From contig NZ_JALPRS010000001.1 of the NCBI RefSeq assembly GCF_023630255.1, forward strand, positions 1,674,001 through 1,738,000: 64,000 bases of DNA. The letters run 5' to 3'. Shown here one piece after another: positions 33,938 through 41,220 of this stretch. The position numbers were made by a program, and so were the translations under genes. The first letter of the stretch is position 1; each line of letters opens with the position of its first letter. The stretch is from Pontibacter deserti. Its GTDB lineage: Bacteria; Bacteroidota; Bacteroidia; Cytophagales; Hymenobacteraceae. Under the pieces are notes generated by a model. That model did no database searches. It saw only the letters and a list, made by a program, of their open reading frames with translations, and had not been told where the DNA came from.

Positions 33938-34723
33938 TTAGGATGCCCGCATGCGAGGCTGGTTAGAACTTAAACTTGCCTTGAGCTGGGCCATCAGGTC
34001 CTTGGTTTTAGTCGGGATGGTTTCCACTTTTTTTGGCGTCGGTTTCTTCTTACCTTTTGCCTTGGCCTCAATGGTTTTCATCAGCTTTTCGGTATAAGTA
34101 TCGCGGTAATCGTGAATATCAAATTCAGTTGTGAACTGGTTGATCAGCTCTACAGCCATATCTAATTGCGCTCCACCGATATCCACTTTATGCGGTAGTT
34201 CCAGATCGTCGGTTTTGTTAACCTCCTCCATAAAGCGTAATTTCTGCAACACCAGCGCATCGCCCATTGGCCTGATCACGGCCAGTTCTTCCTGCCCGCG
34301 CATTACTATGGTAGCAATACCAACTTTACCTGTTTTGCGCATCGCATCGCGTAGCAAACCATAACCCGTTTTATTGCCTTTCTCGGGGCTCAGGTAGTAA
34401 GGCTTTTTAAAGTATATTTCGTCTATTTCTTCTTCCTCTACAAAAGAGTCGAGTTGTATAATAGTGTTCTTTTCTTCTTCGGCGCGTTCCAGTTCTTCAT
34501 CAGTCAGCTCCACATACTTGCCTTCATACTTATAAGCTTTCACTATTTCGTTGTAGGGTACTTCTTCACCGGTTTTCTCGTTCACGCGTTTGTTGCGCAC
34601 GCGGGCATGGTTGCGTCTGTCGATCAGGTCAAAATCCAGACGGCGGTCTTTGGTGGCGCTGTACATTTTTATCGGGATATTCACCAGGCCAAAACCCAGC
34701 GATCCTTTCCATATAGTTCTCAT
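33938..34723 (-). CDS. ku: Ku double-strand break end-binding protein
   Basis: The protein has 261 residues, the normal size for bacterial Ku. The opening MRTIWKGSLGFGLVNIPIKMY and the core DLIDRRNHARVRNKRVNEKTGEE are diagnostic. YKYEGKYVELTDEELE and IVMRGQEELAVIRPMG follow. The C-terminal tail (AKAKGKKKPTPKKVETIPTK in part) is basic and may recruit the ligase or bind DNA. It forms a homodimeric ring on DNA ends and recruits LigD. It lies between a small conserved gene at 34751 (27 bp upstream) and ligD (26 bp downstream), all on the minus strand, so one operon is likely. Confidence 0.96.
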   Translation of the reverse strand: MRTIWKGSLGFGLVNIPIKMYSATKDRRLDFDLIDRRNHARVRNKRVNEKTGEEVPYNEIVKAYKYEGKYVELTDEELERAEEEKNTIIQLDSFVEEEEIDEIYFKKPYYLSPEKGNKTGYGLLRDAMRKTGKVGIATIVMRGQEELAVIRPMGDALVLQKLRFMEEVNKTDDLELPHKVDIGGAQLDMAVELINQFTTEFDIHDYRDTYTEKLMKTIEAKAKGKKKPTPKKVETIPTKTKDLMAQLKASLSSNQPRMRAS

Positions 34724-34750
34724 AGTTTTATAGTTTATGTCGTATATAGT

Positions 34751-35086
34751 TTAGCTGTGTCGATCCAGATCTTTACCCAAATCTTCCACTTGTTTCATAA
34801 ATGCTTCTACAGCTGTGTCTGAGTACGTACCGTAAGCATCTGAGATTGTACCTTTTAAGCCGTTTTTGGTTTCCAGTACATAAAGTATAGCCATATCATC
34901 CGGGTTACTTTCACCTTCGAAGCGGTAGAAATTAACGATACGTAACTGATCGGGCGTAAATTTCATTTTACCATCCATCGTGTGCAGCAGACCATCTGCT
35001 CCAAGTGTGAAGTCCAGTTTATATCCCTCTTTCCGTACCCCTGCAAGCACTTTAATAAGGGTTGTTAATTCTTCTTTGTCTTCCAT
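34751..35086 (-). CDS. Small conserved Bacteroidota protein (often mislabelled PRPP synthetase)
   Basis: The start at 35086 (MEDKEELTTLI) was chosen, giving 111 residues. A start at 35173 would add a Leu-rich stretch with no clear role. The pattern RKEGYKLDFTLGADG, LRIVNFYRFEGESNPDDMAILYVLE and KGTISDAYGTYSD matches a family of about 105 residues common in Bacteroidota, sometimes named phosphoribosylpyrophosphate synthetase. It has none of that enzyme's motifs, so the label should not be trusted. The position as first gene of the ku-ligD operon is of interest. No membrane or signal segment is present in the chosen form. Confidence 0.7.
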   Translation of the reverse strand: MEDKEELTTLIKVLAGVRKEGYKLDFTLGADGLLHTMDGKMKFTPDQLRIVNFYRFEGESNPDDMAILYVLETKNGLKGTISDAYGTYSDTAVEAFMKQVEDLGKDLDRHS

Positions 35087-35278
35087 AGGTTCAGCATTTT
35101 GTAATTGTATAGACTTTAACGCTGAAAGCCGCAGCAGGTATAAACATGAAGTATAAGTTAAGCTTTTAAGCAAGAGTAAATCCGTGTTTATAATTACTGA
35201 TGTTTTGCTTTTTTAAATAACTTCACGCGTTTCCCGTATCAGGTTTTATACCTGGTTAATCCTATACAACCCGCGCAT

Positions 35279-36577
35279 ATGCAGACATACTTTGAGCTGA
35301 AGAAAAACAACACAACAGTACATACAGAGGTAATTGCCGGAATCTCGTCTTTTCTGGCTACTTCATATATTATAGTGGTAAACCCAAGTATACTGAGCCA
35401 GGCTGGGCTGCCCTTTTCGGGAGTGCTTACAGCTACGGTGTTGGTGTGTTTTTTCAGTAGTGTGATGATGGGGGTTTATGCCCGTAACCCGATATTGGTT
35501 GCGCCGGGCATGGGGCTGAATGCTTTCTTTACTTACTCTGCCGTTATTGGTATGCAGGTGCCATGGCCTGTGGCGTTGGGGGCTGTATTCTGGTCGGGTA
35601 TTATTTTTCTGCTGCTTTCCGTGTTCAACATCCGGACCTACATTGTAAAGGCTATCCCTAAGCCGTTGCGTTATGCCATTGCAGCTGGTATAGGTCTGTT
35701 TATCACGCTTATCGGTTTGGCCAATGCTAAGTTTATAGTGCAGGCACAGGGTACTATAGTTGGTGTAAATCAGCTGACCCCGGCTATACTTACTTTTATT
35801 GCTGGTTTATTACTTACAGCTATACTTCTGGTGCGCAATGTAAAAGGAGCCATTTTAATAGGCATAGTTGTGACAACGCTGCTGGCTTACCCACTGGGTC
35901 GCTGGTGGGGCACTGAAGCTATTGTAAACTGGCAAGGCGTTTTTTCTGCACCCGACTTCAGCCTGCTTTTTAAACTGGACTTGATAAACTCGCTGCAGTT
36001 TGCTGTCTGGCCGGTTATTTTTGCTTTTGTATTTACCGACCTTTTCGATAGCCTTTCTACGCTGGTAGGTCTGGCCGAAGCGGCTGAACTTTTAGATGAG
36101 CATGGCGAACCACGAAACATTAAACGCTCTTTACTGACTGATGCCGTGGCTACAACTATGGCTGGTTTGGTAGGCTCAAGCCCAGGCACCGCTTATATCG
36201 AATCAGCGGTTGGGATTGATGCCGGTGGACGTACGGGTTTGACTGCTGTAGTAGGTGGATTGCTTTTTCTGCCTTTCCTTTTCCTGGCACCGCTGCTATC
36301 TGTAGTTCCTGCCATTGCTACTGCCCCGGCGCTGGTATTGGTTGGCGCATTTATGATCCGGCCTGTTATCCGGGTAAACTGGCTTGCGCTGGATGACGCT
36401 ATACCTGCATTTCTGGCAATGGTACTTATTCCCTTCACTTACTCTATCACGCAAGGTATTATCTGGGGTTTCCTGAGCTATACTTTATTAAAGGTGGTAA
36501 GTGGCAAGTATAAAAAGATAACTCCAGCGCTCTGGATCATCGATATCTTCTGTATACTGGCGCTGTTCATGCATTAA
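35279..36577 (+). CDS. NCS2-family purine permease (AzgA/GhxP-like)
   Basis: The protein has 432 residues and about 12-14 membrane segments. The AzgA-type signature is clear: ELKKNNTTVHTEVIAGISSF at the start, then ATSYIIVVNPSILSQAG and NPILVAPGMGLNAFF. FVFTDLFDSLSTLVGLAEAA and SSPGTAYIESAVGIDAGGRTGL follow. It should import adenine, guanine or hypoxanthine by proton symport at the inner membrane. The exact purine cannot be told. Its stop codon is only 4 bp from the stop of the convergent Mut7-C gene, and I see no terminator between them. The two transcripts probably overlap. Confidence 0.93.
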   Translation: MQTYFELKKNNTTVHTEVIAGISSFLATSYIIVVNPSILSQAGLPFSGVLTATVLVCFFSSVMMGVYARNPILVAPGMGLNAFFTYSAVIGMQVPWPVALGAVFWSGIIFLLLSVFNIRTYIVKAIPKPLRYAIAAGIGLFITLIGLANAKFIVQAQGTIVGVNQLTPAILTFIAGLLLTAILLVRNVKGAILIGIVVTTLLAYPLGRWWGTEAIVNWQGVFSAPDFSLLFKLDLINSLQFAVWPVIFAFVFTDLFDSLSTLVGLAEAAELLDEHGEPRNIKRSLLTDAVATTMAGLVGSSPGTAYIESAVGIDAGGRTGLTAVVGGLLFLPFLFLAPLLSVVPAIATAPALVLVGAFMIRPVIRVNWLALDDAIPAFLAMVLIPFTYSITQGIIWGFLSYTLLKVVSGKYKKITPALWIIDIFCILALFMH

Positions 36578-36581
36578 GCCT

Positions 36582-37322
36582 TTACTGGAGTAGTTTGGAG
36601 ATAAATTCCTGCATCCGTTCGTAATGGGAGCCTTTCCAGTACACGCGCTGGCAGCTCTGGCATTGGTAGAATTCGTGGAAGTATAATCTCGTTTTGGGAG
36701 GGAGTAATTCCCAGATCTGCTCTTTTGGCACAGCTTTTATGTTACCGTTGCAAACCATGCAGCGCGAAAACAGCTTAAATTCCGGGGCAAGTTTATAGTA
36801 GCTGACCACTTCCTGTACCTGCATTTCAGGGTGTTGCGAACGTAGCCAATAGTCTCGGGTTATGCTCTTCAGTTTCAGCAGACCTACACTACGGGTCAGT
36901 AATATGCGATTCTCTGATACACTTATACCTGCAATTTCCTTGTCTGTTAACCCCGCATCAAAAATAGTATCGAAACCCAGCAAACGGAGCAGCCTTGCCA
37001 ATTTACCCAGGTGCACATCCAGCACAAACCTATAAGGCAAGGTACTTTTCGGGATGAGCTTTGCCTTTTCAGGCCACATGGTATAAGGGCTCGCCGGGTA
37101 TACTTCCACCTGGTCATTAGGCTGTAGTTTATAATTAAAATCAACTATGGCACAGTTCACAACAATGATATCTACTTCCGGATGTGGCACTCCCAACGCC
37201 TCAATGGCATCTTTTACAGCGGGTTCATCCCTGAAACTATACTTTACCCAAGCATTACGATCTGCCAGAGCCAGAAAGTCGTTGAGCGTGAAGTGAAACC
37301 GGAAGGTGGCCGTAATAAGCAT
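36582..37322 (-). CDS. Mut7-C RNase domain protein with N-terminal ubiquitin-like domain
   Basis: The protein has 246 residues. The first 85 form a ThiS/ubiquitin-like fold (DIIVVNCAIVDFNYKLQPND, QVEVYP) of the Ub-Mut7-C type. The Mut7-C domain (about 95-240) has RFVLDVHLGKLARLLRLLGFD and DKEIAGISVSENRILLTRS, a PIN-like RNase core. A zinc ribbon follows, with two pairs of Cys (CMVC, CQSC) and YWKGSHYERM. These proteins are predicted RNases, homologous to the C-terminus of the animal Mut-7 exonuclease. The ubiquitin-like part may serve as a partner-binding head. Older annotations as a PilT-type twitching protein reflect only the PIN similarity. Confidence 0.88.
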   Translation of the reverse strand: MLITATFRFHFTLNDFLALADRNAWVKYSFRDEPAVKDAIEALGVPHPEVDIIVVNCAIVDFNYKLQPNDQVEVYPASPYTMWPEKAKLIPKSTLPYRFVLDVHLGKLARLLRLLGFDTIFDAGLTDKEIAGISVSENRILLTRSVGLLKLKSITRDYWLRSQHPEMQVQEVVSYYKLAPEFKLFSRCMVCNGNIKAVPKEQIWELLPPKTRLYFHEFYQCQSCQRVYWKGSHYERMQEFISKLLQ

Positions 37323-37581
37323 AGCAGTTAAATCCTAAACTATAACCTACGCAAACTAAAACGCCTGAGTAAAATCAGAATTAATTAAGTATAAACGCAC
37401 AAAAATGTAACAGAATACGTTACAGGTCGGGTCGGGAAGTGGCGCAATATTTGTGCAATGCCCGGCAACTACATACTTTTACTTTAACTATTACAGATAC
37501 CGTGCAACCACCCGCTGCAAATGCAGGTAAAGCAGCTAATCGGATCGGAAACGCTGCTCAGGCCGCGTACTTACTTTATAC

Positions 37582-40053
37582 ATGAAGCGAGCGCTTTTAA
37601 AATTAATCAGACTTATAGTTTACGGCATACTGGAGCCACTTTTCAACTTCATGAAGGCGGAGTTATCTGCCTTTTACAGAAGCCAGAAACCAAAACTTAC
37701 CTCAGCTTACTGGAATCAGAAATGGGCCAGGCTGCGCACCTTTAACTGGAGCCGCGACCGCAAATCTGTGCTGCGAATTGCTTACCGTTCCAGCTTATAC
37801 TTTATTCTGATCTGTACTATTTTTTACTTGCTGGTATACATGGGCGCTATGGGTAGCATGCCATCCCATAGCGAGTTGAAATCGGTGCAGAACAATACTG
37901 CGTCGGAAGTATATTCTGCTGATGGTGAGTTGCTGGGCCGTTATTTTATACAGGACCGTACCAATGTAAAGTATAATGACATTGCTCCTGCCGCCATTCA
38001 GGCGCTGATTGCGACCGAAGATGCCCGTTTTTATGAACATGCTGGTGTGGATGTGCGAAGCCTGGGTCGGGTTATAGTTAAGTCTATCCTAATGCAGGAC
38101 CAGAGCGCCGGTGGCGGTAGTACGTTAAGTCAGCAGTTGGCCAAAAACCTGTACCCGCGCCGCCATTACTGGTTCTGGGATATGCCCGTTAACAAGCTTC
38201 GCGAGATCATCATCGCCCGAAAGCTGGAAGGCATCTATAGCAAAGAAGAGTTGCTGGAACTATACTTAAATACGGTGCCAATGGGTGGCAACCTGTATGG
38301 TATCGAGCGCTCGGCACAACGTTTCTTTAACAAACCAGCTGCAGATTTAAAGACTGAAGAGGCCGCTGTGCTGATTGGAATGTTGAAGGCTACTACAACC
38401 TATAACCCACGCCTAAACCCGGAGCGCTCAAAACAACGGCGTAATGTGGTACTAAACCAGATGGTAAAGTATGGCTACCTTTCAGAGGCTAAAGCAAATG
38501 ATCTTAAAAAGCGACCTCTGAAACTGGATTACCATGTTACCAACCATAACGATGGCATGGCACCTTACTTTCGGGAGCAGCTTCGCCTGGAGCTGGTAGA
38601 ATGGGCGGCATCTAAAAAGAAAGACAACGGCGAGCCTTACAACCTGTATACCGACGGTCTAAAAATTTATACAACTATAGATGCTGGCATGCAGGCACAT
38701 GCCGAGAAAGCCATGCGGAATAAAATGGCTGCGCTGCAGCGCAAATTTGATGCACACTGGAGTGGCCGCTCCCCCTGGGGCAGAGATGCCAGCGTACTAC
38801 AGGAAGCCATGCAACGATCCGACAGATATAAAAAAGCAAAAGCAAACGGCAAAACCGACACTGAGATTACAGAAGCCTTCCGTAAGAAAAGAAAAATGAA
38901 TGTGTTCAGCTGGCAAGGCAGCAGAGAGCGCACTATGTCACCAATGGACTCACTGGCTTATTACCAGAAATTCCTGAATGCCGGCTTACTTTCTATGGAC
39001 CCTTACACCGGTGAGATTAAAGCATGGGTTGGCGGTATCAATCATCATGTTTTTAAGTATGACCATGTGCGCTCTAAAAGGCAGGTTGGTTCTACGTTTA
39101 AGCCTATAGTTTATGCTGCTGCTCTGGAGCGCGGAGTAGCTCCCTGTACTTGGTTCCCGAACGAGCGCGTAACCTACCCTGAGTATGACGACTGGTCGCC
39201 AAGAAATGCTACCGAACAGTACGGCGGTGAGTACACCATGCGTGGTGGACTGGCACACTCTGTTAACACAGTATCGGCACAGGTAATGATGAAGGCAGGT
39301 GTAAACAAGACTGTTGATCTGGCGCACCGCTTAGGTATAGAAAGCGAAATACCTGAAGTGCCTGCACTGGCTTTGGGTGTAGCTGACCTGTCTTTGTATG
39401 AGATGGTAAATGCTTATGCAACTATAGCCAACCAAGGGTATAAAATAGAACCTATTTACATCAGCAAAATCACTAACAGAAGTGGTGAAGTACTCCTTAA
39501 AAATGATCTTGACAGACCAGTGCGAAAAGCAATTTCGGAATCTAATGCTGCTATTATGCTATACTTAATGCAGGGCGTGGTGGAAGAAGGCAGCGCTGCC
39601 AAACTACGGTCACAGTTTGGCTTGCAGATGGACATAGCCGGCAAAACAGGTACTACCCAGGACAATGCCGATGGTTGGTTTATAGGTATTACGCCTAACT
39701 TGGTAACGGGTGTTTGGGTTGGTGCTGAAAGCCCGAAAGTCCGTTTCCGTACCTTAGAATTAGGTCAGGGCTCTAATACAGCGTTGCCAATCTGGGGAGA
39801 TTTTACCAGAAGGGTTGCCATAGATCCTGCTTACGTTGGGTATTATAACAGCCGGTTTTCACAGTTATCGCCATACCTGCAAAACCTTGTCAATTGCGAG
39901 TCATTCAGGGAAGAGCCACCACACGAGACTTTCTTTGAAAGACTTGTCGATAATGTAGGTACCAGGGTAAAAGACACCTTTAAAGGCTGGAAGGAAGAGC
40001 GGAAAAAACGCCGCGAAGAGCGCAAACGCGAACGAAAGGAAAGAGGCTGGTAA
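37582..40053 (+). CDS. Class A penicillin-binding protein (PBP1A-type)
   Basis: The protein has 823 residues. A cytosolic basic N-terminus of about 70 residues precedes one membrane helix (YFILICTIFYLLVYMGAMG, about 73-92). The GT51 domain has TEDARFYEH with catalytic Glu146 and GGSTLSQQLAKNL. The transpeptidase domain has SxxK at Ser504-Lys507 (GSTFKP), SVN (SxN) and KTG at 688-690. The tail is strongly basic (KEERKKRREERKRERKERGW in part), a feature of several Bacteroidota PBPs that may bind the envelope or nucleic acid. It polymerises and cross-links peptidoglycan at the inner membrane. The start at 37582 fits the membrane anchor. The modular repeat at 40130 follows it. Confidence 0.95.
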   Translation: MKRALLKLIRLIVYGILEPLFNFMKAELSAFYRSQKPKLTSAYWNQKWARLRTFNWSRDRKSVLRIAYRSSLYFILICTIFYLLVYMGAMGSMPSHSELKSVQNNTASEVYSADGELLGRYFIQDRTNVKYNDIAPAAIQALIATEDARFYEHAGVDVRSLGRVIVKSILMQDQSAGGGSTLSQQLAKNLYPRRHYWFWDMPVNKLREIIIARKLEGIYSKEELLELYLNTVPMGGNLYGIERSAQRFFNKPAADLKTEEAAVLIGMLKATTTYNPRLNPERSKQRRNVVLNQMVKYGYLSEAKANDLKKRPLKLDYHVTNHNDGMAPYFREQLRLELVEWAASKKKDNGEPYNLYTDGLKIYTTIDAGMQAHAEKAMRNKMAALQRKFDAHWSGRSPWGRDASVLQEAMQRSDRYKKAKANGKTDTEITEAFRKKRKMNVFSWQGSRERTMSPMDSLAYYQKFLNAGLLSMDPYTGEIKAWVGGINHHVFKYDHVRSKRQVGSTFKPIVYAAALERGVAPCTWFPNERVTYPEYDDWSPRNATEQYGGEYTMRGGLAHSVNTVSAQVMMKAGVNKTVDLAHRLGIESEIPEVPALALGVADLSLYEMVNAYATIANQGYKIEPIYISKITNRSGEVLLKNDLDRPVRKAISESNAAIMLYLMQGVVEEGSAAKLRSQFGLQMDIAGKTGTTQDNADGWFIGITPNLVTGVWVGAESPKVRFRTLELGQGSNTALPIWGDFTRRVAIDPAYVGYYNSRFSQLSPYLQNLVNCESFREEPPHETFFERLVDNVGTRVKDTFKGWKEERKKRREERKRERKERGW

Positions 40054-40425
40054 GATTCGGCTGCTAGCTAATTTTAAGGACTTTAGGTATCTGGTGTAGT
40101 TGCTGTTGCAGCTTCATAGTTGGTGTGTTCCAACCACCCCAACCCCTCTCCCGAACCAAGTCCGGGATCTTCGACTTGTCTAAGGAGGGGAGCTTTTCTC
40201 CTTTACTATAATTGAATTTATCGTTTTATAGTTGCTGATTTTACACCCCTGTAGCCCCCTTAAGGGGACAGCTTCTGCAACTGCAAATTCACCTGCTATA
40301 GTTTTATAGTTACAGCCTGTTGAGCGGACAGGTCGCGACCTGTCCCTACGAAACTACAACCACGAGAAAAGCTGAGCGCTACAGCTTCTCAAGCTCACTA
40401 TAAATCTACTATCGAACTGATTACA

Positions 40426-40517
40426 GTCTTTGGGTGGAGCGCCTTGTAAATATCTGGTGCCGTAAGGCATTGCGAGGTACGAGCAAAAGAGATTTGCACC
40501 GCGCGATGCCCAAAGAC
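40426..40517 (+). repeat. 92-nt hairpin module D, copy 1
   Basis: It is closed by GTCTTTGGG (40426-40434) with CCCAAAGAC (40509-40517). Inside are the short hairpins TGCC-GTAA-GGCA and GCAAA-AGAGA-TTTGC. This gives a branched, possibly RNA-like, fold. The copy at 60304-60395 has exactly the same length. Confidence 0.7.
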
Positions 40518-40598
40518 GGGGCCCCGCGGCCGTGAGCGCACCAAAGTATAAAATGAAACTATAGGTTAGTAAAGCTTTCAGGAAAACAGGCATCTATG

Positions 40599-40652
40599 AA
40601 AGTATAGCTTGGTTCAAGCAAGTATAAAGTATAGCTTGGTTCAAACAAGTAT
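40599..40652 (+). repeat. 27-bp tandem direct repeat, two copies
   Basis: The unit starts AAAGTATAGCTTGGTTCAA and ends CAAGTAT. Copies begin at 40599 and 40626, differing at one base (G or A after TTCAA). The unit contains AAGTATA halves of the window-wide motif. Confidence 0.85.
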
Positions 40653-40702
40653 AAACTATAACTAAGATAGATTTCTTGACTTCACTCGAAATGACAATAG
40701 CG

Positions 40703-41164
40703 TTATTTCAACGCTTCAAAACTATACTTTGCATCACTCCAAAATTCATCTAAAGCAATAATGCGTGGTTTAAAGAACGAAATAAGCGCTGGCCAGTCTT
40801 CCTGGTTAAAAACATTTACAGAAGGTAGCTCTTTATAAATCCTGCTGATGGTACGGCCCTCTTCATCCACACTATGCAATTCCCACTCCCATTCCTCACC
40901 GAGGGTTTCATGCAGCAAAGTCTTTAGTTCCTCAAACTGCTCGAAGTATAGCTCCTGAATTCCTGGGTCAGGGTGCGTAAGTTCTATACTTATAGTTGCA
41001 AATTTCTTTTCGGCACGCATCCTAAAGTATACATGCTTAAAGCCGGTTTTATAGTTAGACCAGTTGGTACGGTATCCTTCCGCCGACAGCTGTGGGGCAA
41101 TGTACTGCCCGAAAGCTGTCCAGAAGGCCTGCCGTAATTGTGAAGCTTGTTCGCGTGTATACAT
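40703..41164 (-). CDS. DUF4268-like protein
   Basis: The start at 41164 (MYTREQASQLRQAFW) was preferred over 41212 because the conserved region begins there. The product has 153 residues and no signal or membrane segment. RQAFWTAFGQYI, NWSNYKTGFKHVYFRM, FATISIELTHPDPGIQELYFEQF and EDWPALISFFKPRIIALDEFW are typical of the DUF4268 family in Bacteroidota, a fold possibly related to restriction-type nuclease domains but with no demonstrated activity. It lies 56 bp from the glgX start on the same strand, but the pairing has no evident meaning. Its 3' end faces the modular repeat. Confidence 0.8.
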   Translation of the reverse strand: MYTREQASQLRQAFWTAFGQYIAPQLSAEGYRTNWSNYKTGFKHVYFRMRAEKKFATISIELTHPDPGIQELYFEQFEELKTLLHETLGEEWEWELHSVDEEGRTISRIYKELPSVNVFNQEDWPALISFFKPRIIALDEFWSDAKYSFEALK

Positions 41165-41220
41165 GCAGCAAAATTGGCGATTACTCCCGACAATCCGAAA
41201 TACCTGTTGCAACTATAGCG

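Larger units (their letters stand above)
40130..40697. repeat. Composite modular intergenic element, copy 1
   Basis: The gap between convergent PBP (ends 40053) and DUF4268 (ends 40703) carries the same ordered modules as the gap at 60031-60560. Module A (40130-40198) has CCAACCACCCC and AAGGAGGGGAGC. Module B (40243-40271) has CACCCCTGTAG and a CCCCTTAAGGGG palindrome. Module C (40326-40371) opens with the perfect palindrome GGACAGGTCGCGACCTGTCC, then a CAACCACGAGAAAAGC stretch. Module D is the hairpin at 40426-40517. The tandem repeat at 40599-40652 intervenes. Module E is at 40668-40697. The gap contains no gene. Confidence 0.85.

Noticed and set aside
34751..35086. Phosphoribosylpyrophosphate synthetase
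   Set aside because: The family carries this name in some annotations, but at 111 residues there is no PRPP-binding loop or ATP site.
37521..37745. 74-codon frame overlapping the PBP start
   Set aside because: The overlapping frame from 37582 is the real PBP gene with a clear membrane anchor and catalytic motifs.
40426..40517. tRNA or tmRNA-like gene in the 92-nt hairpin
   Set aside because: The length and branched shape are suggestive, but there is no TpsiC-type GTTCRA motif, no anticodon arm and no CCA-type acceptor end.
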